Assembly: GCF_009711165.2 (NCBI RefSeq)
Contig: NZ_WMID02000007.1
Location: forward strand, 124,001 to 188,000
Reading direction: 5' to 3'
Source of the DNA: Flavobacterium sp. MC2016-06
GTDB lineage: Bacteria; Bacteroidota; Bacteroidia; Flavobacteriales; Flavobacteriaceae
Length of the DNA: 64,000 bases
Shown: piece by piece, positions 1 to 9,800 of the stretch
Position numbering within the stretch: position 1 is the stretch's first letter
Layout of the letters: each line of letters starts with the position of its first letter
The notes under the pieces: generated by a model
Told to the model about the DNA's origin: nothing
Seen by the model: only the letters and a program-made list of their open reading frames with translations
Databases searched by the model: none
Made by a program: the position numbers and the translations under genes

Positions 1-40
1 CAAGCATAATAAAGCATAATTTATTGCTTAAAAGTATATT

Positions 41-72
41 AAAAAGATCCAACGAAAGTTGGATCTTTTTTT
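41..72 (+). terminator. Rho-independent terminator at the window edge
   Basis: A 13-nt perfect inverted repeat (41-53 and 58-70, GAAA loop) is followed by a T run. It probably ends a plus-strand gene lying left of the window, though the stem has A/T runs on both sides and could work both ways. Confidence 0.7.
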
Positions 73-547
73 GTTTATAATTTAGTTATAAAAGTAAATA
101 AGTAAAGAGACTCCATTATTAGGCTTCTTGTTCTTAAAAGTATTTCTGTGATAAAAGAAAATGATTAAAAGTTAATTATTGTGAAGAGGGCTTAATTAGG
201 GAATTTGAATACAAGCTAGAAGCCAATTTGATAAAGTATCAACAAAGGAATGATTATGTACAAAAGAGAGCTATATATGTATGATTGGAAGATATTCGTG
301 AATAGATATTAAATCTTAATGTTTTGGTTGAAAACTAATTAATAAGAGTTTTTCTTTTTATGTTCTAGAAAATGTCAATTTTGTTTTTATGAATACATTG
401 CAGCGTGAGACTTTCTGTGAAAATTCGAAATTTGATATTCGCCGAAGTTTTAAACATGTTTCAAGTTAAGATATAAGTATAAAAGCGTTAAATGTTGGTT
501 CTAGTACTGAAAATACTCAATTTGAAGCTTCTTGTACTTTATAAAAA

Positions 548-580
548 AAATGCCCAGTATTTTTGAAATACTGGGCATTT
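548..580 (-). terminator. Terminator downstream of lgt
   Basis: A 13-nt inverted repeat (548-560 with 568-580, core tgcccagtat) has an A/T run on each side. It lies 25 nt beyond the lgt stop codon and ends the minus-strand lgt transcript. Confidence 0.8.
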
Positions 581-604
581 TATATTTGATTTTTTTGTGA
601 TTAA

Positions 605-1537
605 TTAAGAAGTGGCTAAAGGATTTCTTTGTGCTCTAATGATAAAGAAAAGACCAATAATAATAAATGGAATGCTTAGCCATTGTCCTGTTGAAAACAA
701 ACCAAGTTCTTGCTCAATTCCACCTTGACTTTCCTTTACAAATTCAACAATAAAACGAACAACAAATAAAAGAACTAAAAACAGTCCGAATAAATATCCT
801 GATTTAAGTCTAGCATTTGTTTTCCAATATAAGAAAAACAAAATTGCAAATACAAAAATGTAGCAAAATGCTTCGTATAATTGTGTTGGGTGTTTTGCAG
901 GAACTTGAGCTAATAAATCAGCATATTTAGGATCTGTAGCGATTGCAGTGTAAGCTTCTTTTGGATCTGCAATTCCTGTAGTATTTACTGCTGTAGATTT
1001 AGAAAATTGGTCGTGAAGAAAACGAATTCCAAAAGCAGAAGTAGTTTCATGACCGATAATTTCAGAATTGAAAAAATTTCCTAAACGAACAAAGATGGCA
1101 CCACTTGCTACTGGAATAACAACACGGTCTAAAATCCATAATAGAGGACGTTTTAAGATCATTTTGCTATAAAAATACATTGCAATAATAATAGCAATCG
1201 CAGCACCGTGACTAGCTAATCCTTGGTATCCTGTAAATTCAAACTTAGGCTCAAATCTAAAAGGTAATAAGATTTCAAGCAAATGATTTCTAAAATACTC
1301 CCAATCGTAAAAGAAAACATGACCTAAACGTGCACCTGCTAAAGTTGCTAAAACAGTCCAAACAAACAAAGAATCAAGTTTATCTATTGATTCATTTTCG
1401 CGTTCGAAAATTCGTTTCATAATGTACCATCCTAGACCAAAAGCAATTACAAACATTAAGCTGTAGTAACGAATCATAAAAAATCCTAAATTAATTCCTT
1501 CTGAAGGATTCCAAATGATATTTAAGGCGTGTGTCAT
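605..1537 (-). CDS. lgt: Prolipoprotein diacylglyceryl transferase Lgt
   Basis: Lgt transfers a diacylglyceryl group from phosphatidylglycerol to the lipobox cysteine of prolipoproteins at the inner membrane, the first step of lipoprotein maturation. The 310-residue protein has several hydrophobic membrane segments. It keeps the family signature RLGNFFNSE at 151-159 (containing the essential Arg) and His110 in ASHG, equivalent to the essential His of E. coli Lgt, plus the late HPTQLYEA motif. A loop of about 35 residues after the signature (about 165-205) is longer than in enterobacteria; I believe this is common in Bacteroidota. It is the last gene of a minus-strand group (cysS, yidD, lgt). 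The many lipoproteins in this window are its likely substrates. Confidence 0.96.
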   Translation of the reverse strand: MTHALNIIWNPSEGINLGFFMIRYYSLMFVIAFGLGWYIMKRIFERENESIDKLDSLFVWTVLATLAGARLGHVFFYDWEYFRNHLLEILLPFRFEPKFEFTGYQGLASHGAAIAIIIAMYFYSKMILKRPLLWILDRVVIPVASGAIFVRLGNFFNSEIIGHETTSAFGIRFLHDQFSKSTAVNTTGIADPKEAYTAIATDPKYADLLAQVPAKHPTQLYEAFCYIFVFAILFFLYWKTNARLKSGYLFGLFLVLLFVVRFIVEFVKESQGGIEQELGLFSTGQWLSIPFIIIGLFFIIRAQRNPLATS

Positions 1538-1600
1538 GTATTTTTATGTTTTATTGTTGTAAAAATAAATATTTAAAGTAAAGCTCCTCTTTATAAAAAG

Positions 1601-1840
1601 TTAATGTTTGTGTGAACATTTCTTCTCGGGAACTGGATCATAACCGCTTCTTCCCCAAGGATGACAGCTCAAAATTCGTTTCATTCCTAAATAACCTCCA
1701 TACCATAATCCATGTGTTTGTAAGGCTTCAATCATATAACTCGAACACGTTGGTTCAAACCTGCATGACGCCGGTGTAAATGGCGAAATAGCAGTTTGAT
1801 AAAACCTGACTAATAAAACAAATGGAGTTGTAACTTTCAT
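1601..1840 (-). CDS. yidD: Membrane protein insertion efficiency factor YidD
   Basis: This is a small (79 aa) protein of the YidD/DUF37 family, which assists YidC-dependent insertion of membrane proteins. The conserved pattern is complete: FYQTAISPF near the N-terminus, [10 protein letters not shown] with its two cysteines, then [17 protein letters not shown]. The length is normal. It lies 22 nt downstream of cysS and 63 nt upstream of lgt on the same strand, so the three are probably co-transcribed. The usual neighbours rnpA/rpmH/yidC are not nearby. Confidence 0.95.
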   Translation of the reverse strand: MKVTTPFVLLVRFYQTAISPFTPASCRFEPTCSSYMIEALQTHGLWYGGYLGMKRILSCHPWGRSGYDPVPEKKCSHKH

Positions 1841-1862
1841 GGTTTATTAGAAATTGAAAAAA

Positions 1863-3341
1863 TTATATTGAAAAACTAGTGCCTTCTTTTCCGTCTTTCA
1901 GTTGAATGCCTAAAGCAATCAATTGATCGCGAATTTGATCTGAAAGGGCAAAGTTTTTATCTGCTCTAGCTTGATTTCTCATTCCGATTAGCATATTAAC
2001 TACTCCTTCTAATTTGTCATTATTGCTATCTGCAGCTTTCTCATCGCTTAAACCTAAAACATTAAATACAAAAGCATTAACGGCTGTTGTAAATCCTTTT
2101 AAATCTTCTGCAGAAATTGTTTCTTTTCCTTCTTTCAGTAAGTTAATGTAACGAACGGCTTCAAATAATTGCGCAATTAAAATTGGCGTATTAAAATCGT
2201 CATTCATAGCATCGTAGCACAATTGTTTCCAAGATGTGAAATCTATAGAACTAGTTGTACTCGTTGTGATATTAGGTAAAGCATCAACAGCTTCCATTAA
2301 TCTTTTGTAACCTTTTTCGGCAGCAACAATTGCATCATCAGAAAAATCTAAAATACTTCTGTAATGTGCCTGTAACATAAAGAAACGAGTTACTGATGCT
2401 GAAAAAGCTTTGCTTAAAATGTTGTTGTTACCGCTTAAAATTTCACCAGGTAAAATATTATTTCCAGTAGATTTCGCCATTTTCTTACCATTTAGAGTAA
2501 GCATATTAGCATGCATCCAATAATTTACAGGAGATTGACCTGTGCAAGCTTCGTTTTGGGCAATTTCACATTCGTGGTGTGGGAATTTTAGATCCATTCC
2601 TCCTCCGTGAATGTCAAAATGATTTCCTAAATATTTTGTACTCATTGCAGTACATTCAAGATGCCAGCCAGGGAAACCGTCGCTCCAAGGAGAAGGCCAT
2701 CTCATAATATGTTCTGGTTCTGCTTTTTTCCAAAGTGCAAAATCTTGTGGATTTCTTTTGTCTGATTGGCCATCAAGATCACGAGTATTCGCAAGCATGT
2801 CTTCGATATTTCTACCGCTTAAAACTCCGTAATTGTTGGTTTCATTATATTTTACAACATCAAAATAAACTGATCCGTTGGCTTCATAACCAATTCCCGT
2901 ATCGATAATTTTTTTGATGATTTCAATTTGTTCAATAATATGTCCAGTTGCAGTTGGCTCAATGCTTGGAGGCAGAAAGTTAAAAGATTTCAAAATGTCA
3001 TGAAAATCTACCGTATAGCGCTGTACAACCTCCATAGGTTCTAACTGTTCTAAACGTGCTTTTTTAGCAATTTTGTCTTCACCTTCATCAACATCGTCTA
3101 CAATATGCCCAACATCCGTAATGTTTCTTACGTAACGCACTTTATAATCAAGATGTAAAAAATATCTGAAAATAACATCAAAAGACATAAAAGTTCTAAC
3201 ATTTCCTAAGTGTACATTGCTGTAAACTGTAGGTCCGCAAACATACATTCCAACATTTCCTTCATGAATAGGGTTGAAACTTTCTTTTTCACCCGAAAGT
3301 GAGTTGTATATTTTTAGATGTTGACTTGTATATAGTGGCAT
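1863..3341 (-). CDS. cysS: Cysteinyl-tRNA synthetase
   Basis: This class I aminoacyl-tRNA synthetase charges tRNA-Cys. The 492-residue length is standard. Visible signatures are the zinc-ligand Cys35 in YVCGPTVY, the HIGH-type motif HLGN at 44-47, LECTAMS and HHECEIAQ (further zinc-site residues), and the KMSKS-type motif KKMAKSTGN near residue 287. The helical anticodon-binding part and the C-terminal LKDGKEG segment are intact. It is the first gene of the cysS-yidD-lgt run; folE lies about 100 nt upstream on the same strand. Confidence 0.97.
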   Translation of the reverse strand: MPLYTSQHLKIYNSLSGEKESFNPIHEGNVGMYVCGPTVYSNVHLGNVRTFMSFDVIFRYFLHLDYKVRYVRNITDVGHIVDDVDEGEDKIAKKARLEQLEPMEVVQRYTVDFHDILKSFNFLPPSIEPTATGHIIEQIEIIKKIIDTGIGYEANGSVYFDVVKYNETNNYGVLSGRNIEDMLANTRDLDGQSDKRNPQDFALWKKAEPEHIMRWPSPWSDGFPGWHLECTAMSTKYLGNHFDIHGGGMDLKFPHHECEIAQNEACTGQSPVNYWMHANMLTLNGKKMAKSTGNNILPGEILSGNNNILSKAFSASVTRFFMLQAHYRSILDFSDDAIVAAEKGYKRLMEAVDALPNITTSTTSSIDFTSWKQLCYDAMNDDFNTPILIAQLFEAVRYINLLKEGKETISAEDLKGFTTAVNAFVFNVLGLSDEKAADSNNDKLEGVVNMLIGMRNQARADKNFALSDQIRDQLIALGIQLKDGKEGTSFSI

Positions 3342-3439
3342 ATTTAGTTTATTGTTTGTTGTTTAATCGTTAATTTGTTTTCGATTAATAAAATTAAGAA
3401 TTAATCGATTTGATAAATTAAAGATTTAAGAAAGATAAA

Positions 3440-4111
3440 TTAAAATTGAGTTTCTAATTTGATATAGTCTAAAAACTCTCTTCGTGTTTGAGGGTCTTTA
3501 AATTTACCGCCAAATTCAGACGTAACAGTACTGCTTTCGATATCTTTAATTCCTCTAGAATTTACGCAAAGGTGTTTTGCATCGATAACGCAGGCAACAT
3601 CTTCTGTGCCAAGAGCTTTTTGTAATTCTTGAACAATCTGCATAGTCAAACGCTCTTGTACCTGAGGTCTTTTAGCATAATATTCAACAATACGGTTCAT
3701 TTTAGATAAACCAATAACTCTTCCACTAGAGATATAAGCTACGTGTGCTCTCCCGATAATTGGTAATAAATGGTGTTCGCAGGTAGAGTAAAGTGTAATG
3801 TTTTTTTCAACTAACATTTCACCGTACTTATAATTGTTATCAAAAGTTGAAGCTTTTGGCTTTTTTGAAGGATTAAGACCGCCAAAAATCTCCTTAACAA
3901 ACATTTTAGCTACTCTGTTTGGAGTACCTTTTATACTATCGTCAGTCAAATCCATTCCAAGAGTTTGAAGAATGTTTTCAACATCTTTTTTTATTTTTTC
4001 TATTTTTTCTTCATCACTTAAGTCAAAAGCGTCTTGTCTAAGAGGGTTTTGCGCATTGCTGCTAAAATGATTGTCTCCTATTTCGTCTAAAAAATCTTCG
4101 TTATTTATCAT
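3440..4111 (-). CDS. folE: GTP cyclohydrolase I (FolE)
   Basis: FolE converts GTP to 7,8-dihydroneopterin triphosphate, the first step of folate (and pterin) synthesis. The zinc site is complete: Cys111 and His114 in CEHHLLP, and Cys182 in CVNSRGIKD. The GxSK motif (IGLSKMNR) and the RPQVQERLT helix follow the family. The 223-residue length fits type IA, with a charged and probably flexible N-terminal 40 residues. It lies on the same strand as cysS; co-transcription is possible but no terminator or promoter decides it. Confidence 0.96.
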   Translation of the reverse strand: MINNEDFLDEIGDNHFSSNAQNPLRQDAFDLSDEEKIEKIKKDVENILQTLGMDLTDDSIKGTPNRVAKMFVKEIFGGLNPSKKPKASTFDNNYKYGEMLVEKNITLYSTCEHHLLPIIGRAHVAYISSGRVIGLSKMNRIVEYYAKRPQVQERLTMQIVQELQKALGTEDVACVIDAKHLCVNSRGIKDIESSTVTSEFGGKFKDPQTRREFLDYIKLETQF

Positions 4112-4260
4112 TAAAAACTACTATTATAATGGGTATATCTTTTTAAGGCGGTAAAGATAATTAATAAAAAGCAAACCTTTTCTATCGTTTTTACTATTTA
4201 GCCGTTACTTTTTGGATATAATTTAAAATCAAATCAAATTGATACTTTATTTAAATACAA

Positions 4261-4291
4261 AAGACAATAACCTCAATAAGTTATTGTCTTT
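4261..4291 (-). terminator. Terminator downstream of the aminotransferase gene
   Basis: An 11-nt inverted repeat (4261-4271 with 4280-4290) with A-rich flank on the left lies 25 nt beyond the stop of the minus-strand aminotransferase and separates it from folE. Confidence 0.7.
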
Positions 4292-4316
4292 CGCAATTGT
4301 GTTTTTTGTTTGTTTA

Positions 4317-5516
4317 TTATTTTTTACTGTTGTACACTAAAAGAGCTTCTTTTAAGATATTTACAGCAGTAATTAAGTCTTTTTTATTTAAAACATAGGC
4401 AATTCGCACTTGATTTAATCCCATTCCAGGAGTCGAGTAGAATCCTTTTGCAGGAGCGACCATTACAGTTTCGCCATTTAAGTCATAGCTTTCTAAAAGC
4501 CATTGGGCAAAATCATCAGAATCTTCTATTGGTAATTCTGCAATGCAGTAAAAAGCACCTTTAGGTTTAGTTACAATTACACCTTCAATCTTGTTTAATT
4601 CGGTGATTAAAGTATCGCGACGGCTTTTGTATTCTGAAATTACTTCATCAAAATAACTTTGTGGAGTATCGATAGCGGCTTCACAGGCAATTTGTTCAAT
4701 TGTTGGCGGACTCAAACGTGCTTGTGCAAATTTCATTACGGTTGCTAGAACAGTTTTGTTTTTTGTCACTAGACATCCAATTCTTGCGCCACACATACTG
4801 TAGCGTTTAGAAACAGAATCAACCATAATTACATTCTCTTGCACATCTTCTAAATTCATTACAGAATAATGTACATCATCTCCATCATATAAAAATTCAC
4901 GATAAACCTCGTCTGCAATTAAATACAGATCGTGTTTTTTAATCAGACTAGCTAATTGTTTAATTTCAGATTCTGAATATAAATAGCCTGTTGGATTTCC
5001 AGGATTACAAATTAAAATAGCTTTGGTTCTTGACGTAATTAGTTTTTCTACCTCTTCAATACTTGGTAAAGCAAATCCGCTTTCTATTGTAGAAATAACT
5101 GGAACTACTGTTGCGCTTGTTGATGATGCAAATGCATGATAATTAGCATAAAAAGGTTCAGGAATAATGATTTCATCTCCTGGATCTGTTATTGTGGCCA
5201 ACGCAAACAATAAGGCTTCAGAACCACCTGTAGTAACAATGATGTCTTCTGAGTTTACATTTACATTTTGACGTTGGTAAAATTGAGCTAATTTTTTTCT
5301 ATAACTTTCATATCCAGCAGATGGACTGTATTCGATAAGAGTTAAATCAATATTTTTTACCGCCTCGATGGCCACTTCGGGTGTCTTGATATCCGGTTGA
5401 CCAATGTTTAAGTGATACACTTTGTGTCCTTTTTGCTTTGCAATGTCTGCATAAGGAGCAAGTTTACGTATCGGAGATTCGGGCATGTTTCTGCCTTTGT
5501 GTGAAATTGTTGGCAT
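4317..5516 (-). CDS. Pyridoxal-phosphate-dependent class I/II aminotransferase
   Basis: A fold-type I aminotransferase of 399 residues, of the aspartate-aminotransferase-like group. Signatures are NPGNPTG at 171-177, DEVYREF at 202-208 and the PLP-binding Lys237 in SVSKRYSMCGARIG. A late Arg in NQVRIAY is the expected carboxylate-binding position. The exact substrate cannot be told from sequence; aspartate/aromatic amino acid:2-oxoglutarate transfer is the usual annotation. An internal Met at residue 11 is an alternative start, but the longer start keeps a plausible N-terminal segment. It is transcribed alone, with its own terminator. Confidence 0.92.
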   Translation of the reverse strand: MPTISHKGRNMPESPIRKLAPYADIAKQKGHKVYHLNIGQPDIKTPEVAIEAVKNIDLTLIEYSPSAGYESYRKKLAQFYQRQNVNVNSEDIIVTTGGSEALLFALATITDPGDEIIIPEPFYANYHAFASSTSATVVPVISTIESGFALPSIEEVEKLITSRTKAILICNPGNPTGYLYSESEIKQLASLIKKHDLYLIADEVYREFLYDGDDVHYSVMNLEDVQENVIMVDSVSKRYSMCGARIGCLVTKNKTVLATVMKFAQARLSPPTIEQIACEAAIDTPQSYFDEVISEYKSRRDTLITELNKIEGVIVTKPKGAFYCIAELPIEDSDDFAQWLLESYDLNGETVMVAPAKGFYSTPGMGLNQVRIAYVLNKKDLITAVNILKEALLVYNSKK

Positions 5517-5639
5517 GAGCTATTATTATTGAAGTGCAAATTTGCATTTTTTTTTCGAATTTAACGTAAACAATACAGGTACTTGTAAAAATGTAACAAT
5601 TATCGATTTATTTATTAATTTTATAATAAAATATTGTCA

Positions 5640-6965
5640 ATGAAAAAATATATTATATTGTTTTTTGGGTTATTCTTATCTTTTCAACTCAGTGCTCAAG
5701 GCGATTTTTTGATTGAAGGCAAGAGTAGTAAGGTTACAATTCCTTTTAAGTTGATTAATAATCTAATTTTTATTCCGATAAAAGTAAACGGAGTTGAGCT
5801 GAATTTTCTCTTAGATTCTGGCGTTGAAGAAACCATTCTGTTTAGTATGGAAGAGCAGCAAGCAGTTAGTTTTAATAATGTTGTAAAAGTAAGACTAAGA
5901 GGTTTAGGCAGTGAAGAAGAAGTAGAAGGATTGAAATCTACCAACAATATTTTAGAAACTCATGGTCTAAAATCAAGTAATCATTTGGTCTATATTATTT
6001 TGGATCAGAGTTTTAATTTATCATCTCAAATCGGAATTCCTGTGAATGGAATTATAGGATATAAGTTTTTTAAAAATAATTTAGTTGAAGTAAATTATCA
6101 AAAGAAAAAAGTTATCGTACACTCCAATAACGAAGCTATTAGAAAAAAACTTGATAAAAAATTCAAATCAATCCCGATTACAATAGAAAAATCTAAGCCT
6201 TATATTACTACAATAGCCGTTGTTGATTCGGTTAGTGTGCCAGCAAAATTGCTTATAGATATTGGGAACAGCGATGCTTTTTGGGTTTTTGAAAATAATA
6301 AGATTAAGCTTCCAGTGAAAAATTTTCCTGACTTTTTAGGAAAAGGATTTAGCGGTGATATTGAAGGACATAGGGCTAAAATAGATAAATTTTCGATTGA
6401 TGAGTTTCATTTTAAAAAGCCAATTGTTTCGTTTCCAGATTCAGCTTCGGTGCGTAATGTTAAGATGGTGCCAGGGCGCATAGGGTCTGTGGGTGGAGAA
6501 GTTTTAAAACGTTTTACGCTAGTTTTAGATTATGCAGATCAGAAATTATATTTAAAAAAGAACAGTAAATATTCAGAACCATTTACTTATAATAAAAGTG
6601 GTATTACTATTCAGCATAATGGTCTGCAATGGGTTCAAGAAACCGTTCATTTAGAAACCGTACAAGTTGTAACTTCTGTAGCTGAGGCAGGTTATAACGA
6701 TCGGAATAAAGATGATTTTAAATATAAATTTATGTTGAAACCGGTGTACGAAATTGTAGGTATTCGGAAAAATTCAACTGCCGAAAAATGCGGGCTTCAT
6801 AAAGGCGATATCATTGTTAGTATCAATAGAACTACACCTTATAAATATTCTTTAGAACAAATAAATCAGCTTTTAAAATCTGAGGAAGATATTTGGATTG
6901 ATTTGGAAGTAGAACGAAATAGTTTGGTTCTAAAGTTCAGATTTAAGCTACAAGACGAGTTGTAA
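5640..6965 (+). CDS. Secreted retropepsin-like aspartyl protease with PDZ domain
   Basis: A predicted envelope protein of 441 residues with a signal peptide (MKKYIILFFGLFLSF, cleavage near SAQ, residue 20). Two aspartyl-protease-like halves follow. The first has the hydrophobic-hydrophobic-DSG motif at 59-61 (FLLDSGVEET); the second has LLIDIGNSDAFW near residue 205, where the usual T/S of DTG is Ile. A PDZ domain at about 365-441 contains the typical turn GLHKGDIIVSINR. A TTG two codons earlier (5634) is also in frame, but the ATG at 5640 starts the signal peptide cleanly. The altered second motif leaves it open whether the protein is catalytic. It stands alone between two divergently arranged groups. 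Confidence 0.85.
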   Translation: MKKYIILFFGLFLSFQLSAQGDFLIEGKSSKVTIPFKLINNLIFIPIKVNGVELNFLLDSGVEETILFSMEEQQAVSFNNVVKVRLRGLGSEEEVEGLKSTNNILETHGLKSSNHLVYIILDQSFNLSSQIGIPVNGIIGYKFFKNNLVEVNYQKKKVIVHSNNEAIRKKLDKKFKSIPITIEKSKPYITTIAVVDSVSVPAKLLIDIGNSDAFWVFENNKIKLPVKNFPDFLGKGFSGDIEGHRAKIDKFSIDEFHFKKPIVSFPDSASVRNVKMVPGRIGSVGGEVLKRFTLVLDYADQKLYLKKNSKYSEPFTYNKSGITIQHNGLQWVQETVHLETVQVVTSVAEAGYNDRNKDDFKYKFMLKPVYEIVGIRKNSTAEKCGLHKGDIIVSINRTTPYKYSLEQINQLLKSEEDIWIDLEVERNSLVLKFRFKLQDEL

Positions 6966-7127
6966 AAGTTAAGCATTGAAATAAAATAATAATTTTTGCA
7001 ATAAAACAATGATTTTGATCAATATTTTTAGAATTTGATTGAATTTTGTGAAAAATTAACTGTTAAAATCCTTTTTTTGATCAAAAAGCGCACAATATTT
7101 AGTATGTTTATGCAAAAATATTTCTAT

Positions 7128-9770
7128 ATGGTCAAAAAATACAATAATTTCTTACAAATAATTTTGTTTTTTGTTTTTTTCTCATCTTTATCTTCAAATA
7201 TTTATGCACAATGTGCAGGAAATGATAATCCTGTTTCTTTTGATGTTTGTGATGTTCCAGCAGCGAGTAGTAAGACTATAGATTTATTTGCTTTGTTAGG
7301 AGGAAGCCCTATGACGGGTGGAGTTTGGACAGATGATTTTAGTTCTGGAGGTTTGAATACTACGACGGGAATTTTAAATGTACAATTAATTCGTGCAAGT
7401 GGTACTTACAATTATACTTATACGGTTTCTGGTGTTGCGGGCTGCACAGATAATTCATCTACAGTCAGCGTTACGGTTGGAGGATATTCTGGAGTTACTT
7501 CTCCAAATGTTTCTGTTTGTAGTTCTGTTGGAAATTTTAGCCTTTTTCAGGCTTTTAATGGTGTTTTCTTAAGTCCGCAATCTAATGGAACATGGCATGA
7601 TGATATTAATAATGTAAATGTAAACTCTACAATTAATGTCGGGTCTATGGAAGGAACTTACCAGTATACTTATACAATGCCTGCCATTGGTTCATGTCCA
7701 GCAATGTCATCAACTGCTGTGGTTACAGTTTTTAAAGCACCAAAGTCTGGATTAACTCAAGGCTTAGAATTGTGTGCAAGTGATGGATTATCTGCTTATA
7801 CAAATTTTGATTTGTTTAGTTTAGTCACTGGAGCAGATTCTGGTGGTACTTGGGTTGATTCTTCTGGTACAGGAGAGTTAACCTTTGTTGGAGATCATTT
7901 TATTAATCTTCAAAATATATATAATTCTTATGGAGCAGGTACTTACAGCTTTACTTATCAAGTCCCTTCAGAAAGTCCTATTTGCCCCCTTGCTAGTTCT
8001 GGTGTAGCAATTAGACTACAAGACAAACTTGATTTTACAGGAGCAATTCTTGAAGTTAATTCAGATATATGTGAATCTGAAATTGCAACAGCGGATTATA
8101 CAGGTACCATTACAAGAGGTCCTGCTGTTATACCAGATGGGTTTTATCGAATAGTGTTCGATGTTTCAGGACCTAGAGCAGCAAGAGTAACGGTTGAAGG
8201 AGCTTTTAATAATGGTGTTCTTTCCTTTCCAATTAGTTCACAATATTTTCAACGAGTGGGAAGTTTTAAGGTAAGTATTGTAAGTATTGTACTAATTCAA
8301 GGAACTCTTGCGTGCCAAAATATTATCAATAATTTATCTGACGATTTAAATATATACCCAATTCCAAATTTAGAAGGTGCTGTTATAACGCAGGCTACTA
8401 CTTGCCAAAACGAGGATGCATTAGTTACGATTTCAAATGCAACAAAATTAGCCGATGGAGTTTATGATATTGTATACAGTATAAGAGGAGCAAATATTGC
8501 AGCAGCTCAAATAGCCAGAGTTACAGCTGTAGGAGGTGTTATTAGCGATTTTGTAGTTCCAGGATCATTGAATGCAAATAGCGGAACATCAGTTATAACT
8601 ATTACGGCAATAACTCATGTTATTTCGCAATGCGTAAGCGGCGCCCTTTTGCAAGGAGAAATTTTGATAAACCCTCTTCCAAATGCTTCGAGTTTGAGAT
8701 TGCAGGCTACTAGTGTTTGTTTTGGTCAAGCAGTTACTGTTGCAGTTTCAGGGCTTGGTACAATGACAGATGTTACATTATCTTATCTTCTTTCAGACAG
8801 TAATACAGCAACCGTACAAACAGTTGTACTAGCTGTTACAAACGGAAATGCTAGCTTTGTACTCCCTGCAGGTTTACTTGTAAATTCAGGATCTACAACA
8901 ATTATTGCAACTAATTTAAAAAATAACACTACAACTTGTGGTATTGCTGTTAATGGTATAGCGACTTCGTTTGTGTTAAATCCAATTCCAGCCGCTCCGA
9001 TAGTTGTAAGTCCGCAATCTTTTTGTAAAGTAGATAATGCGACAATTGCAAACTTACAGCCAAATGGAACTCAATATAAGTGGTATGCATCGGCTACGGC
9101 AACGACACCACTTGCAAGTACTTATGCACTGCAATCAGAAGATTATTATGTAAAAGTAACCTCTTCAACAGGTTGTACATCAGAAGCCTCAGTGGTTTCT
9201 GTGATTATAAATGATACTCCAGCTCCAGTATTAAATTCTGATGGACAAAATTTCTGCGGAACAGATAATCCTACTATTTTAAGCTTATCTAATAATACAA
9301 ATTCACCATCAACTGTAGTTTGGTATGATGCTCCAAATAATGGAAATTTATTAGCGGCATCAACTGCTTTGATTGATAAAGCTACGTATTACGGATTTGA
9401 TTCTACAGCATCGACAGGATGTATTTCATTTGAAAATCTTTCGGTAACAGTTTCTTTAACAGATTGTGATTCTCCTCAATATCCGTTTTTCATTCCAGAT
9501 GGATTTTCTCCAAATGGAGATGGAGTAAACGATGTTTTTGTGATACCAAATATTGACTTTTTATATCCTGATTATACGATAGAAATTTTTAATAGATACG
9601 GTAACGGAATGTACAAAGGCGGTAAAGATAAGCCTGGATGGGACGGAATAAATTATGAAACTAAAGGTATTAGCAGTGGAGTAGCTCCAAACGGAGTCTA
9701 TTTTTATATTATCAATTTTAATAAAGATAACAAGCCTCCTAAACAAGGACGTCTTTATTTAAACCGATAA
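7128..9770 (+). CDS. Large secreted adhesin-like protein with T9SS type B (CHU_C) C-terminal domain
   Basis: This 880-residue secreted protein has a signal peptide (FFVFFSSLSSNIYAQ) and a cysteine- and Ser/Thr-rich body made of repeated Ig/PKD-like units. The last 90 residues match the gliding-motility-associated C-terminal (CHU_C) domain: FIPDGFSPNGDGVNDVF, IEIFNRYG, GWDG and PNGVYFYII. That domain targets proteins for type IX secretion. Start choice: ATG at 7128 gives a normal signal peptide; in-frame ATGs at 7104 and 7110 and a TTG at 7035 would add 6-31 residues. It is followed after 30 nt by a PorP/SprF-like gene and then an OmpA gene, the usual partners of type B substrates. The exact adhesive function is unknown. 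Confidence 0.88.
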   Translation: MVKKYNNFLQIILFFVFFSSLSSNIYAQCAGNDNPVSFDVCDVPAASSKTIDLFALLGGSPMTGGVWTDDFSSGGLNTTTGILNVQLIRASGTYNYTYTVSGVAGCTDNSSTVSVTVGGYSGVTSPNVSVCSSVGNFSLFQAFNGVFLSPQSNGTWHDDINNVNVNSTINVGSMEGTYQYTYTMPAIGSCPAMSSTAVVTVFKAPKSGLTQGLELCASDGLSAYTNFDLFSLVTGADSGGTWVDSSGTGELTFVGDHFINLQNIYNSYGAGTYSFTYQVPSESPICPLASSGVAIRLQDKLDFTGAILEVNSDICESEIATADYTGTITRGPAVIPDGFYRIVFDVSGPRAARVTVEGAFNNGVLSFPISSQYFQRVGSFKVSIVSIVLIQGTLACQNIINNLSDDLNIYPIPNLEGAVITQATTCQNEDALVTISNATKLADGVYDIVYSIRGANIAAAQIARVTAVGGVISDFVVPGSLNANSGTSVITITAITHVISQCVSGALLQGEILINPLPNASSLRLQATSVCFGQAVTVAVSGLGTMTDVTLSYLLSDSNTATVQTVVLAVTNGNASFVLPAGLLVNSGSTTIIATNLKNNTTTCGIAVNGIATSFVLNPIPAAPIVVSPQSFCKVDNATIANLQPNGTQYKWYASATATTPLASTYALQSEDYYVKVTSSTGCTSEASVVSVIINDTPAPVLNSDGQNFCGTDNPTILSLSNNTNSPSTVVWYDAPNNGNLLAASTALIDKATYYGFDSTASTGCISFENLSVTVSLTDCDSPQYPFFIPDGFSPNGDGVNDVFVIPNIDFLYPDYTIEIFNRYGNGMYKGGKDKPGWDGINYETKGISSGVAPNGVYFYIINFNKDNKPPKQGRLYLNR

Positions 9771-9800
9771 TTCTTTTACATCATCTAATATATTTTTCAA

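Larger units (their letters stand above)
1..604. other. Intergenic region with possible degenerate coding remnants
   Basis: No intact gene is visible. Between about 183 and 540 there are three short plus-strand stretches with coding-like codon use in different frames: 183-284, 389-469 (begins with ATG, 26 codons) and about 478-543. Each ends in a stop. They could be the decayed remains of a gene, but no family is recognisable and chance is possible. The region is bounded by a hairpin at 41-70 and the lgt-side terminator at 548-580. Confidence 0.3.
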
